Positions 1 to 12,327 of a DNA stretch of 64,000 bases are shown piece by piece (positions within the stretch are counted from its first letter, which is position 1; each line of letters begins with the position of its first letter). The notes below the pieces were generated by a model. It ran no database searches, was not told where the DNA came from, and saw nothing but the letters and a program-made list of their open reading frames with translations. Origin of the DNA: Eonycteris spelaea. Its lineage: Eukaryota; Chordata; Mammalia; Chiroptera; Pteropodidae. The translations under genes were made by a program, and so were the position numbers. The DNA is taken from the NCBI GenBank assembly GCA_003508835.1, contig PUFA01000203.1:1208501-1272500 (forward strand), written 5' to 3'.

Positions 1-14
1 GCGTTCCCGCCTAC

Positions 15-175
15 CTCCCGGCGGCGACCAGCTTCTCGAGGAAAGTGTCCACCGTGGTGTCGAGGAGCTTCATCCTCGAGATGGCAGTGCCGGGGGGCGC
101 CGACTCCGGGGACGGCCCCTCGGGCGCCCTTTCCGCACACCCGCCGCCCGCCTCGGCGTTGCTGGCTTCGGCCAT
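15..175 (-). CDS. PMF1: PMF1 coding exon 1 (gene leaves window on the left)
   Basis: First coding exon of polyamine-modulated factor 1, also known as NNF1, a subunit of the MIS12 kinetochore complex that links centromeric chromatin to the NDC80 microtubule coupler. The minus-strand ATG is at 173-175. The 53 complete codons begin MAEASNAEAG and end VDTFLEKLVAAG, close to my recollection of the human N-terminus (MAEASS... and VDTFLQKLVAAG). The exon ends at a good donor (GGGAG|GTAGGC, GT at 13-14) in the same phase as human. Only this exon is present; the coiled-coil part and the rest of the gene lie beyond position 1. The start sits in a CpG-rich stretch downstream of the SLC25A44 3' end, as expected from human gene order. 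The acidic, low-complexity N-terminus is typically variable. Confidence 0.93.
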
Positions 176-360
176 GTTGGAGTCGAACCGCCAAATCTCA
201 CTGGCTCAGCCGCCCGCCCGCCGGAGTCCCCGATTGGCCGCTCCGGCCTTGGGCGCCCCCGATTGGAGGCAGCGGGATGTCCATCACCGAGACGCCAACC
301 GCGAGGGGAAGCCGCGGGAGGCGCGGCGCGCCCTGGGGCAGTCTGCACCGGCCGCAGGAC
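176..360 (-). promoter_or_regulatory. PMF1: PMF1 CpG-island promoter and 5' UTR
   Basis: GC- and CpG-rich stretch just upstream of the PMF1 start codon on the minus strand. It contains two CCAAT-type motifs on the minus strand (plus-strand GATTGG at about 232-237 and 260-266). No TATA box is evident, which fits a housekeeping promoter. The start site cannot be placed exactly. The promoter lies within about 200 bp of the predicted SLC25A44 poly(A) site, so the two genes are nearly abutting. Confidence 0.6.
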
Positions 361-379
361 GAACGAGAAGCGGGGCTCC

Positions 380-2538
380 CAGGCTCAACAGAAACGTTTA
401 ATCACACTTCGAACATTTCGTACAGTGCACCGGTGAACGTTCGCTGTCAAAAGTCACGAGAGTCCGCGTGTCGAGCGTTAACCGCTTCTGCAGTTTGTCC
501 CGTCCCTCAGTGCATCCGTCGGGTTTCCCTTCATGCCGGGTCTCCCAAGTTCCCCCGGTTTCGGCTGTGGACCAACACATCAGAGCTTCCCGCTGGCACG
601 GCCACGGAAGGCCACTGTCCCACCCCACCAAGACACATTTTAATCGAACCTAACACATGGGAAAGTAGGGCCAGGGGTGTCTTCCATCACAGATCATTCT
701 TTGAAACCGTGGGGGACGGGAGGTGGGGGGGAATGGGTGAGAGGCCATGACATAGTGTACAAGAAAATAAATCAGAAGGGAGGGAATCAGGGAAAGAGAA
801 ACATCTGAAACATGAGAGGCAGGAGACTCTCTGTCCATGATCCATTACCCACCCTCTTTGTGTTGTGGGGAACGACTGAGGACGGGAGGGGAAGGTGGCG
901 CTGAGAAAACTCAGGTGTTGCTAGGATGAGCCTAAAGAAAGAGGAGGGCCCCTGTCCTCCATTAGGTTGCTGGTCCTTTGGGTAAAGTGGTGACTGAGGG
1001 GCAGTAAGATTCCAAATGATCTGTGGGCCCAACCCTTTGGATGGCCATTTGGGGATAGAAATTAGAGAATTCTTGACAAAAGTGCAAGAAGAGACAAATA
1101 AAAATAAAGGTCAGCTAAAGGGAAAATCACCCTCAAAGATAAAAGACCAAGATGGGCAGTGGTGGTGAAGACAGAGAAGAATGTGATTTGATTCTGACCT
1201 GGCCAGGGTGACAGGACGTGGGCAGCCATAGAAATGGCAAGGCTTCAGGTGGCTAGCACCTTTCAGACTGGCACCATGGCCTTCCCCAGGGGGTGGGACT
1301 GATGTCTCAAGTGGCGTGCAGGGCTTGCTATCCTGTACTCCGTTTGCTGCCCCTCTCCACCTGCATCACAGGCTTGGGAGACACGGCGGGGAGGGCGAGG
1401 CAGGGCAGGTGCGCTCATCACCTAGCTCCTGAGAGCGGCAGAGAATCTCGGCAGTATCAGGCTGGTGAACGCAGTGGTCCTGGCGTCGGGTGACTTCCGC
1501 TCTTTCCTCTCCTCCAAGAGGGCACCACGACTGGGAGGACGTCACATTGGGGAGAAGAAAATCACAAACAGTTCCACATCTCAGAGATGCCCGTGGTGGG
1601 ACAGCATCCGCTCCCATGAACCCAAGTGATGGGGTAGATATGTGTCATGTCATGACTGCCCAGGGCTGAGGACCTCCACTGCCCTCGCCTAGGCTTGGCT
1701 CAGCCGGTCTGGGACATGGGCTGGAGCACACATCTCCTCTTGTTCCTTTGCAGACCAACCGCTCTCTCAACCTGTCTTTTCAGGGTAGTGTTCCATGTCC
1801 CATGTGCCCTAGGCAGCCTGATCTGCTTAGGGCTGTGTCCACCGCTGCGGTCGTCTGGGCTGAGGTGTGGTAGGGGTAGGGAACCGGGACTGAGGGAAAG
1901 GCGACAGTACCTTTTCGCACCATGAGGAAGGGCTGGGCTCTGACTGCAGGGTGGGTGCGTTAGCAGGGCGAGAGAGTGGCCCAGTTCACAGGTGCTAACA
2001 ATATGTACAGCAAACTGTAGTGTCGACATTTCTCCCCAACACCCCTAACACCCCTCCAGGGCGGGTGCACGCTCCGGAGGGCCAGCGGTGTCCGGGAGGC
2101 TTGCCCTCGGCGGCAGAAGAGCGGAGTAATCTGGTGGCAACTCAGGCCCAAAGCAGAAATGAGCAGCAGGCGAGGGCTGCGGCCCAGGAGCAGGGACCGG
2201 GGTGGTGAGCCAGCTCTCCGTACAGCCCTTCTCAGACCTTGGGGTCGCGGGTGCAGGGCAGTCGGGAAAAGGGCCAGTGGGGCAGGGGTGCAGTGGGCTC
2301 GGCGGGGAGGGTGGTTTCCTCAGGGCAGGACCGAGGACAGGGACTGTGTGAGGGAGCCCAGTTTGGCCAGAAAGTCCAGCTCAGCGGGAGCAGGGCCTCC
2401 ACGCGCGTGCCTCCGCAGCAGGGGCAGGCCCGTCTCCGTCCCTGGCCCGGGCAGGCCGCTGTGCGCGGGGGCCCGCGGAGAGCGCGCTGCCCGACCCTGC
2501 ACAGGGCGTGCAGCCGCAGGCTTCCGTCTCGCCTCGGG
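380..2538 (-). other. SLC25A44: SLC25A44 3' UTR
   Basis: No coding exon is seen between the SLC25A44 stop and the PMF1 promoter. A roughly 2.1-kb 3' UTR agrees with the long 3' UTR of human SLC25A44. The short ORFs here have no recognisable protein similarity. I see no strong interspersed repeat in it, which is itself typical of a conserved 3' UTR. The lower boundary is inferred from the ATTAAA at 397-402. Confidence 0.6.
397..402 (-). terminator. SLC25A44: SLC25A44 distal poly(A) signal (ATTAAA)
   Basis: ATTAAA on the minus strand about 2.1 kb past the SLC25A44 stop codon. It is the last such hexamer before the PMF1 promoter. Cleavage would fall near 375-385. A second ATTAAA at 639-644 could serve as a proximal site. 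Assignment rests on position and hexamer only. Confidence 0.55.
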
Positions 2539-2730
2539 TTACCAGTGTCTCGAGTCCACCAGCTCCGGGCGCAGGCTGAGTTTCTTGAGGCTCTCGTAGC
2601 CCACCACAATGACAATGGTGGAGGGCGTGGCCGAGATGATTCGGGCTGAGAGGCCCTTCATGAGGCCCCAAGGGCCCTCTTCTGCCATGAGCTGTCTGAA
2701 GGTCAGGATGATGGAGGTCTTGCCCTCAAC
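2539..2730 (-). CDS. SLC25A44: SLC25A44 coding exon 3 with stop
   Basis: 192 nt including TAA (2539-2541). It begins VEGKTSIIL after acceptor TTTTCCAG and ends DSRHW. It encodes the matrix helix and last transmembrane helix of repeat 3 (ISATPSTIVIVVGYESLKKL). Confidence 0.96.
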   Translation of the reverse strand, partial: VEGKTSIILTFRQLMAEEGPWGLMKGLSARIISATPSTIVIVVGYESLKKLSLRPELVDSRHW

Positions 2731-5700
2731 CTGGAAAAGTCCACACAGTGCAGGGTCAAGGTCAGCAGCCAGAGCCCTCTGCTCCACCCCACCCGCCTGC
2801 GGCCAAGTGGGAAGAACCGGACCGTGGAGCCTGAGGGCCAGCACGGCGGTTTCGGGGGCTCCGGTGCCGGACTGCCAGGTCTGAGGTTTGCTCCCCAGTT
2901 TCCTAACAGCGTAACCTTTGCACCTCAGCTTCCTCAAACACAAGACAGTGATAACAGTCCCCGTGCCATGTGCCTGTACTGAACAGTAAACAACAGGACA
3001 CCGTAACCGCTGAGGTCAGAGCCTGGCAGACAACACGCTCAGCAAGAGGCAGCCGCCGTTACTTCCATCAGACAAGCCACACACCGCGGGTCTTCGGAGC
3101 AGGCGCTTCTCTCCGCACGCAGGGAGGCTGCGTGAAATCAGCTCTCAGGTCCTCTGCAACTGTGCCAGTGTGCTTCTTAGCCTGGTCAGCTTGGGGGTCA
3201 CCTCGGTGGTCACCTCGGTCCCACCAAACCCTACGGCTAGAGTCCTCCCGTCCGACTCTGCTGTCTCCCAGGCACCTACTTCCCCCTCACACTGGAGGCC
3301 TGCCCCTCCCCCAACCCCCACACTCCACCACCAGGCTGCACCTTCGGAGACAGCCCGCCAGAGCCTCGCCAAGGCAGCACAGATGCACTGCCCCCCGAAC
3401 GCACGGCCCTCTTGAGGGGGTGCGCCCATGGCTAAGAACACCGCCCCTCCTCCCGGCCTCCTCTAGCACCCTCCTCCACACTCCCCTCTGCCTCTGTCCT
3501 CTGCTCCCCGAGGCCTCCTCTTATCCCAGCCAGGTCACGGGCTTTGCAGCTGTGCCCTGGCCCCCACGTGCACTCTGTCTCCTCCGGCCGGGAGCACCTC
3601 AAAGTGGCGGCTGTCCTTCCCCTGGGTGCCCTCGCCGAACCCAGGCCAGGGCTCCGGCCAGAACGAGGACGGAGCCGGCGCACTTTGTTATTCGCACACC
3701 AATCAGATGCCAGTGTCGTGATTTTCAAATGTGTGTGGCGGTGGCGGGGAGGGCATCCTTTTCTAGGGACAAAAATACCTAGATTTACCAGCCTCCTCCG
3801 TCCCAAAGCCCTGTACTGGGGACGCTGGGCGCCCTCAAGCCGCTGAGGTCATGTCCCCCGCCCATCACCAAGCGGCCCCTCTCCTGGACGGCTTTCCTCG
3901 TTAGCTCCCCCAACCGGACAGTACAATCCCCCTCTCCTGACCTAAACAAAGCTGCGTACGCAAAACCCGCCACGTGGGTCTGATATATAGCCACTCAGAC
4001 TCTGCTGCCGTGACCCAGCTGCTGCGGACTGTTTCCGAGCCGGCTGAAGAGGGGACGACGATGTCCGGAAAGCGCCGCCCAGGGCTTTGCCGTGTCTGTG
4101 CTGAGTCCGCACCGTGCAGGCTGTGAAAGCTACTCAGAACAGGCATTGTCACTGTCTGTACGGAGCTCGCAGCCCCCTGGGGAAGCCAGACTCGACATGA
4201 ACGGAAATCGGTATTTCTAATAACCTCACACCTGCGAGGTAAGGAGAGGTGGTGACAGCAGCGCTAGTCGCTAGTCGTGCGAAAGGCTGGGAGGGACCGG
4301 TTAGGACTCCCAGAGGCCTGGGCGAGGGCAGCTGCTCCCTGCAGACAGAAGTCGGGCCGCACGGAAGGGGCTCGGGCGACCAGAAGGCTGGGAGGTCGGG
4401 GGACGGCCGCAGGGCCCGACGTTCACACGACTTTGGCGGCCAGCGTCTTACCTGCACTCGGGTCCGGATGACATCCATGGGATTGGTGAGGACGGAAGCA
4501 GTGGCTGCGGCCAGGGGGCCTGACATGGCTTGAAGGACGATGTGAGGACACTCCTTGGGACAGAGGTGCGAGAGCTGCTCTGGAAGGGGGGGAGACGGAG
4601 CCTTCAGCCGGGGGCGCCCCCGTCTGCCCGCGTGCCGCCCCTGCCAGGCGGCCCAGGGTGACGGCCGCCACGTTCTGCCACCTTACACCCCAACCCGACG
4701 ACTCCCACGTCCCCTCCTTGCTTCCTTCTGAACCACCCAAGTTCTCAATCTCAGGCCCCTTCTGGAGGTCACCTTGGTCATGTCAGCCCTTTCGAACAGT
4801 GCCCCGGAACTGCTGGCGGGCAGAAACCCTCCCTGAGGTAAAAGCCCCAGTGCTCCACTCCGCCCAGCTCACACGCGAGGGGGGCATCGAACTCCTGGTG
4901 GGACGCACTGAAACTGGCGACTCTGCCCGTCTTTGGGGAAGGGAGCCGGTGGCCGTGGTGGGCGAGGAGCGGTTTACGGCATCACAGCTTACCCTTTCCT
5001 ACCTTTGAATTTTGAGCCCATGTGACTGTTTTTACAAATGACAACAATTATGATTAAAAGAGACAGTCATAGCCTACAGTGAGAACTTTTCTCCAACCTC
5101 TATCAAGAAAGAAAAACTCATTTTTCAACATGCTGACGAAGCAGATGGAACAGCACCCAGTGTCACCCATTCCCAGTGTCGCAAGGAGGTTCACTGCAAC
5201 TGAATGTTCCCTTTACCGTCTCTGGAGGAGAAAGACAAGAGTTCAACAAAGATGTATCGAGTGGCTACAAGGAGCCAGCGACCCTGGGTTCTGAGGACAT
5301 AACAGTGAATAAAGGAGCCTCCAACCCCTGTGCTTATGAAGTTTACATTCCAATGGGGCAGACCGACAACAAACAAAAAGCAAAATACTGCAAAGCACGT
5401 CGGACAGTGATGCGTGCTAGCTGAGAGGAAAGTAAGGCAGGAAAGGGAGACAGGAAACGGCCTCGCGGGGGTGAAGGGCTCCCAGGGGTGCGGCGAGCCC
5501 TCGGCTCTGGAGGAGGTAACACGCCAGGCAGGAGGCCGAAGTCTGCAGTGCCTGGGGCAGAATGAGGGGGGAGGGACCGGCAGAAGCCCCTGGGGGTGAG
5601 TGGGGAGGACCTGGACCACGCTGCTCGGACCCCAGCGCTCACGCTGAGTGAGACAGGCAGGGAACAGATTCACCCTAAGATTCCCTCTCCATGTCTCTCT

Positions 5701-8700
5701 ACGGTTCAGTCGCCTTACGCCTTTAAGACTTTTTCCCATGGTTTGGGTCATCTGTGGCCAGTGACTGACGATCAGGGGACAAGCAGGACGGGGAATGGCG
5801 GGGCAGAGTGAGGGCTTCTAGCCCTAGCAGCTTGGCGCTGCTCCTTAAGGCGGCCAGAGCCACCTCTCCCTGACTTGTAATCACTTCATTGCCCAAGGCC
5901 GGCACACAGACAGACCCAACGCACTGCCGGCTCCACCTCACGGTGTCCTGTTTCCCTTGAGAAGGCATTTCACAACCATTAGAGGGCAGCGTCCTGGCTG
6001 GCACTGCCAGACTCCGAGAGCCTGTCTGCAGGCCCTGCAGCCTGCAGCACAACCCAGACTCCGGTTCCAGCCATGCACACGCGCCACCCTCCTGGGGCCA
6101 AGGGATAGGGTGTAAAAATCAAAGGCAGAGGGCAGGGAAAGGGCCCCATGCCTCCTTCCCCAGGAGTCACTCAGCAAGGCTTTATTGGGCACCTGTTATC
6201 TGACTTGGCCAAGTCATATAAATGGGGATTTTCTAACGCTTACTAGAGGCCCCTGGACGTAGATGTGGAGACGGACGGGGAATAAACGCCCTCACGGAGG
6301 CGGCGGTGCAGCAGGAGCTGGGAGAGGGGAAAAGCATGCACGGGTCCTGGCCGGGCTCTGCAGGACCAAGGGGCTGAGAAGGGAGCAGGACAGTCCTCTT
6401 CCAGCTGGGCCGTTAGAGGGGCCCTCTTGGCAGAGGTGGCATGTGGTCTGGGCCTGGGGCACAAGAAAGAGCCCGCCGCCTGAACAGCGCAGGGGCCTTT
6501 GCTGTCTGCACAGGCTCAGAGGCGAGAACAGAGCTTGGTGCTTCAGGAGCCGGAGGGCGGGCGGGCGGCGGGCAACATCGGCAGGGCTGGAGAGGAGACC
6601 GCGCCAGATCGTGCAGACCTGAGTCCACCGTGGGAGGCATTCGATTCGATTCTAAACGCCCACACGTCCGCAACAGTAGATTTTAAGCAAAAGGGAGTGA
6701 GGAGAACCAACCTACTCATTCAACAAACGTTTACTGAGCGCTTCAATTCACCAGACCGAGACACGCGGCGGCCACAGAGCCTGGCACAGAGGTACTTAAC
6801 AGATGCTGCTTTCCTTCCCCTTCCAAGACCTTTCCGGTCAATACCATCTCAATAGAGCTGGAGAAACATGCTTTAAAAAATAATAAAAGAACCTTCCCAC
6901 ACCGTAGAAGAGAGAAGGCACACACGAGTTAACACCAAGGCAAATGCTATACCTGCCTTAAGGAAGATTCAAGCGAAGTCGGGGGGCGGAAAGGTGGGAC
7001 AGCCCACTCTGGTTAAGCGCCACAGGGGGCAGGTGGGAGAGCAGACACTGAGGGCACTTAGGGTAAGTCAGGACAGACGCCCCGGGTGGCGCCTAGCAGC
7101 GGGGAGGGCATGCGGGGTCCAGGACCTGCGTGGGGACAAGGAAGAGGGAGTGGCCAAGCTCTGCCCCTGTGGCGTTCGTCTCAGTGACCTGAGGAACAGC
7201 AAGGCCACTGACAGGAGAGTATTCGGGAGGGAAAGCCAGCGTGGGGTGAAGAATAGGTGACCAAGTAACATTCCAGGCGTAAATCCATGCATCCAAGTAG
7301 AAGAGGCCCAGGCGTCAGAATGTCTGCCCGGAGCTCGGACAGGCGAGTCTGGGAAGGGAAATAGAGATTTTTAGACATATTCGAAAAGTACAACTCAGCT
7401 GCAAATGAAATCAAAGGAGGCGAGAAGGGCGAGGACAGATGACGGAGAAAGTGGCCACGCTTCCCGCGACATCACGGTTGCCGGGATCCGTTCTCAAAGA
7501 TCTGAGACAAAGGGTCAGGGGTAGACTCCAGGTTTATAAATTTCACCAAAAACTCTAGAGGAAAGACTGTGTTAAACAGAAGAAACAAACAGAGCTGGCA
7601 AAAAAAAAAAAGTACAATCGGAAAAACAGGAAACTATAAAAGTACAGTGCGGTGGAGGCAGTGATCACACAGCTGAGGAAGTCCTTACGAAACCTGGTCA
7701 GCAACGTCGCAGACGATGAGGCTGAGTGCCCGCTGCCGGAAGGGCCGGGGCCAGCGGCGGGCCCCGGTGGCGGCGAGCACCCACTGCCCTGGCGGGCATC
7801 TCGTAGGTCCCGAAGCCTCGCACGTGGCGGTGCACTGTACCTGAGGCCCTCAAAAATGTCAAAAAGTAACCTCATTTCTGGGAAATACTTAAAGAGAAGT
7901 AAAATGTGTTATGACTTAAAATGCATCACAGCACTGGAGAGGTCCACGGTTACTTCGCATCTTGAGTGTAGCGACGCCGAGGAAAGGCGCCCAACTCTAA
8001 AGCTCACACTCGTCCATCAGTTCTACCGTCAACTCTCAAAGAGCCGTAGACGTCGTCCCTGCCCACCTCCGGTCCTCGGCCATACCCCACAACCCTGGTG
8101 GACGCCCGGGCTCCCAGGACACTCTGTGCTCCGGCCACCTGCTTCGCTTGCCGGCTCCCCAACTCTCACATCAGCTCCTCAAAGGCAAGGACCGTGTCTC
8201 ATTCTGAGTCGTCCTGGATCACACGTGTGCTGAATGAACGGCCCACTGTCCCACTAAGTCCCCGACCAAGCTGCGCCCAGAGCCACTGTGTGCCACCTTG
8301 TCCCCTCCCGCTTACCCGCATAGAAGTGGTAGAAGGGCCACCAGACGGCGCTGTTGGGGATGTAGGTGAGCAGGGAGGCCACGTAGCCTCGGTAGAAGCC
8401 CCGGAGGCCGTCAGCCCGCAGGATCTGCCTGATGATGTCCTTGGTTTGGCCGAAGGCAACCACCCGCTGTCCCTCGGGGCACCCCCGCACCTGGAAGCGG
8501 CTGGTCTTCTCGCCCTTGCGCTGCATCATCAGGTGCTGGGACACCACGTCGATGGGCACTGTGATGCTCTGGGCCACGAGGGAGGCCGAGCCGCCGGCCA
8601 CCAGTGACTTGACTGTGTTGCTCTGGCTGTAGTCAGCTACGAACTTCCGGGTGAGCTCGTAGGTGGTGACGTAGCACTGGCCCGAGATGAGGGTGAAGGT

Positions 8701-8940
8701 GTTGACCAGGAAGCCCCGGTAGAGGCCGGTGACGCCGTCGGCCCGCAGGATCTTGACGAAGGCGTCGAAGGTGCCCTGGTACAGGCTCTTGCCCTTCTGC
8801 ACCTGCAGCCGCGTGCGGATGAGGGTGAACGGGTAGACGCTGACGCGGATCATCATCGTCATGGCCACGCCCAGCACGTAGAACTTCTTCTTGTCCAGGT
8901 GCTCCCACTCGATGATCTGGATGTTGCGTTTGTCCTCCAT
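2539..8940 (-). CDS. SLC25A44: SLC25A44 CDS span: mitochondrial branched-chain amino acid carrier
   Basis: The span joins three coding exons (8316-8940, 4452-4579, 2539-2730): 945 nt, 314 aa plus stop, the same length as human. SLC25A44 is an inner-membrane carrier shown to import branched-chain amino acids into mitochondria, notably in brown fat. Three Solcar repeats are visible by their signature loops: a divergent SVYPFTLIRTRLQ (about residues 35-47), TVPIDVVSQHL (about 127-137) and canonical TNPMDVIRTRVQ (about 240-251). Each is followed by the usual aromatic/glycine motif (GLYRGF, GFYRGY, GLMKGL). N-terminus MEDKRNIQIIEWEHLDKKKF and C-terminus PELVDSRHW match human. Splice phases fit exactly and no frame break is present, unlike LMNA and SEMA4A in this window. 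No presequence is expected for this family. Confidence 0.97.
2731..4451 (-). other. SLC25A44: SLC25A44 intron between coding exons 2 and 3
   Basis: 1.7-kb intron with GT-AG ends. CpG content is higher than in a typical intron around 3550-3700 and 4250-4450. I recognise no gene or clear repeat in it. Confidence 0.8.
4452..4579 (-). CDS. SLC25A44: SLC25A44 coding exon 2
   Basis: 128 nt encoding residues 209-251 (EQLSHLCPKECPHIV ... TNPMDVIRTRVQ). Acceptor is CTTCCAG and donor CAG|GTAAGA. It carries the third-repeat signature P-M-D-V-I-R, the most canonical of the three Solcar motifs. Confidence 0.96.
5285..5440 (-). repeat. L2 LINE 3' fragment (antisense)
   Basis: Plus-strand reading resembles the antisense L2 3' region: ...CAGTGAATAAA..., AAGTTTACATTCCAATGGGG, then GACAACAAACAAAAAGC and AGTGATGCGTGCTA. 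Identified from memory of the consensus; boundaries approximate. Confidence 0.6.
6715..6790 (-). repeat. L2 LINE 3' end (antisense)
   Basis: TCATTCAACAAACGTTTACT followed by GAGCGCTTCAATTCACCAG mirrors the reverse complement of the L2 terminus (GTGCTCAATAAATATTTGTTGAATGA). Short and degraded. Confidence 0.55.
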
Positions 8941-8953
8941 GGTGCCTGGAGCC
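8316..8953 (-). CDS. SLC25A44: SLC25A44 coding exon 1 (start ATG at 8938-8940)
   Basis: The exon opens after CCTGCAG (acceptor CTG at 8954-8956) with 13 nt of 5' UTR, then ATG. It encodes residues 1-208: the first two carrier repeats, ending ...FYA plus one base. Donor is GCGG|GTAAGC. Coding part is 8316-8940. Confidence 0.96.
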
Positions 8954-10849
8954 CTGCAGGTGACAGAGGGGCTCAGGACTTCATCCGTTCCCCTCCCATC
9001 ATGGCCCTGGAACCCCGTCCTCAGGCCTCATATCCTGGGGTGCCCACCTCCTCAAAGCTCGCCTTCACCAGTCTGGCTCCACATCTTCCTTCACAGATCA
9101 GGAGACTGCTCCCGCCTCTCCCCTCATCATCTTTCTCGATTCCAGAAACTGTCTCTCGTCTCAGTGACCCCCGGTCCCACTCCCACCTTGGCTCCCTACC
9201 CCGAGCTGATCGGTCATCTAGCTGGTCTCCCCGCCTCTGCTTGGGTCCCGGTACATGTAACCTGGTGTCGTGGCCCTTCTACGCCTCTGGCTCACCCAGG
9301 CCGAGCCCAGGCTGCTGTGGACACATGGCCCACCTGGCAGGATGCGAGGCCTTTCAGTGGGCTGGCGGGTTGTCGCCAGGTGACATTTAGGAGGCTCCTA
9401 AAAGCTGGAGGGAAGCGCTCCGTCCTGAGGCTCAAGGCCCACAGAGGCGGCACTGCCTCCGGCCCCGGATCCGGATCCGCGGCTCGGCGCCTCTTGTCAG
9501 CACTCACCAGCCGAGTGGCCCAACCTTATTTCTGGTTTCCACACTGGCCCCTGGGCTCCCCCGGCCCCCCCTCACTACGCTTCCACTTTCTCCAGTCTGC
9601 ATTAGAGGAAAGTGTGGGGGAGAAGCTAAGTGGGGCTTCCACACCACAGGGCACCCCCTGGCACCTGCCCTCCCTCCAATGGAAGGAGTCACAGTGCAGG
9701 AACCAGGCAAAGGTCAGAGTCCCCTTTGGTTATTAGATAACTCACTCTGGAGAGGGAAAAGATGCACTAGAAGTCTTGAGGATGATGGGGTAAGAACATG
9801 CTTGGCCCTTTTCATCCCCAAGGATACAAATCACAGCCAGGCTCAGGTAACGAAGGAGAGTAGAGTGACAGAGGAGACACAGCCTCTGCCTTTGAGAAAC
9901 TCACAAGGACACACAGCATCCCTCTGCGGAACGATTCAGACACATTAAAAAACGGGGCAAAGTGACGTACATGCGGCCCTTATGTTAAGAGCAGCCATTG
10001 CCTGAAGCGTCAGATAGAACCAATCAGCTTACTGACGGAGCAAGCGCAGAATCAGGGCTTCCGGCTGAGGAAGTGTCCGACGAGAGCCCGGCCCGTACTG
10101 GACATTCTCCGAGTGACGACAGAACATGCTCCTCTGTAGGACTCGGGACATTTCCGGCCAGAAGGCAAAAGTGCGAAGTTAAATTCTAGGAAGTGAGAGA
10201 AATCCCTATGGGCTGGGAAGGGAGGTGGCCATGCTGAAGGGACAACTCTAGAGGGCTGGAATGTCCCACACAGCTGGTGCCAGCGCCTCGACGAAGCTCA
10301 CGTCAAGAGCTTGTCATCCGAGTCCCCCGCCAAAGGTCCCAACCAGCCTGGGGAGCTCCTTGGTGTCCCACGGGGCGCTTGCTGGAACGCCCTGAGCTGG
10401 CCCGTGTCACTCTCACGAAGGTACAGGACCCCCGCAGTACACGGAGCGCGTGGGAGCCGAGGGAAGACCTCGCCTTGCAGGTGAGGTAGCAGGAGCGCGA
10501 GGTACACGCAGCCAGCCAGGCTCCCTGGAGGAGGAAGAGTGGGGATGGGGGAGGACTCCACGTGGACGGCGGCGGCGGAGGAGCGTGGCCCGGAACCGCC
10601 GGCCGCCAGAGCGGAGACCGAGGCTGTGGGAAACGCCTGGCGGTGGGGGTCTAGGACCACGGCCGGAACAGCGGCGTGCTCCCGCTGTGGGCAGGGTGGC
10701 CCCTCCTCCCCAGCCTCAGCCCCGCCAAGTCCAGTGGGGCAGTCCCCTCCTCTGAGTCCCTTTAAGAGAAGGCGGTCACTTCGCCTGTGCCCCAGGGTAT
10801 CTGTCACCTGGGGTCCCACTAGCACTGAGAGATGAGGAGAGACACTGGG

Positions 10850-10990
10850 ATTAACCGGACACCTATGACCTCCTGTAATCCTCTCAGCAACCTGTGCACA
10901 GCTGGACACTTCTGCTAAGTGAGGAAACGGCAGATACAGCAAAGGAACAGGCTCAAGGTCACGCAGCAGGTCGGTGGTGGTGGCAGGACA
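10850..10990 (-). repeat. MIR SINE (antisense)
   Basis: Contains TGAGGAAACGGCAGATACAG and GCTCAAGGTCACGCAGCAGG, the antisense MIR core (GAGGAAACTGAGGCACAGAG, CCAAGGTCACACAGC). The flank GTAATCCTCTCAGCAACCTG matches the MIR 3' part. Confidence 0.7.
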
Positions 10991-12199
10991 CGGGCCAAGA
11001 TCTCTTCTGGCCTCCACAGTGCCTGCTGCCCCTGGGAGTTGGGACGCTCCAACTCAAATCCTCCCTCACAAATCCGCCTGCTTGGCCTCAGGCCAAGTCA
11101 TCACCACGGGGAGGGGGGTGCCGGACTAATGGCCTTGTGATGGCTGGTCACCCAGGGGTTAAGCACGAGCACCCGGCCCTGCAGGTGCCCAAGGGTTTCT
11201 CCCAGCTCTGTTCCAGAGAAACCGAGGCCATCCCTGCTTCCTCGGTGTGCTTGCGGAGTGACCCAGCGGAGCAGCTGGGCAGGCGCAGGACAAACACAGC
11301 AGAGCTCATGCAAAACCGCGTGCTACGCGGGGTGGAGGCACAGCGACAAAGATTCTGTTCCAGGGCCTGGTTCTGTGGGCACCGCCCCGGCCAAGGAGTC
11401 AGCACCCACACCTCCTGCTGAGGGGCCCTAAGGCAGCACCCGCTTTCGTCCCTCTCAGACCTGTGTGGGTCCATTTTAAATTCCCAGAAGGAAAGGGGGC
11501 CCGCCGAGGCTGAAGCAGGTAGCTCTCACCGTTGCCGTGATGATAGGAGGCGCCACTAAGAGCCGTGCCTCAGAGGATAAGCCTCACCAGCTGGAGGAGA
11601 GGGTACCGCAACCACTCCCTCTCCCCCTTCAAAAGGCGGGGCTGCTCCCAAAAGGTGAGGTCCAGACTACTCATGGTTATACAACCTCTGAACCTTCTGC
11701 TGAAACATCAGAACCAGTTCCCCTTGTTTTACCCCCTGGAAAATCCTCCTTGCCGATCCTGTGTGCAATCCTCCTTCAGCCTCCCCCTCCCAGCACTGCG
11801 GACCTACTGTGATCTACTGTGGCCAGCTCCTCCCAGACCCTTATTTGTATGCAGGGCTCTGGCCCTGAATTTTCTCCCCTTTACTGCTGCTCTGCTCGGG
11901 CACAAAGGCAGAAGTGCTTCCTTCGGGGACCCGACACACGGCCCAGCATGTCCTGAAGTCATCGAATGAGATATGGGGGCAGAACCCACTGCCAAGCCCA
12001 CCCCCCCCCCCACCCCACCACCCCTGCCCCGGGAAAGGGACAACTGGTGGGATCCAAGCATCTCCTCTCTGCTTCCACTTCCTCCTGCGGGAAAAATCAC
12101 ACCCTACTATTCACTAGGTTCTGAGGTATGATTCTGGTTCAGGACAAGGTAGTGTCACCTGGAAGACAAGGTCACACCGTGGAAAAAACACTAGCCGTC

Positions 12200-12320
12200 A
12201 GGAGATCCAAGTCTGAGCTCCGCTCCCATTGCTCAGCAATAGGACTGGAACCAAGCGCTTCACTGCAATTCGGTTTCCTCCCCTGTGCAATGGGGCTACC
12301 AAAACTACTAAAGGCTGCTC
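12200..12320 (+). repeat. MIR SINE fragment
   Basis: Core-like CCAAGCGCTTCACTGCAATT, then CGGTTTCCTCCCCTGTGCAA and TGGGG, resembling MIR CTCAGTTTCCTCATCTGTAAAATGGGG. Old and diverged. Confidence 0.55.
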
Positions 12321-12327
12321 TGCCAGA

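Larger units (their letters stand above)
4580..8315 (-). other. SLC25A44: SLC25A44 intron between coding exons 1 and 2
   Basis: 3.7-kb intron with old L2-type fragments (about 5285-5440, 6180-6240 and 6715-6790, all antisense L2) and an A-run at about 7600-7611. No coding sequence was recognised. The many overlapping short ORFs read as random GC-rich sequence. Confidence 0.75.
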
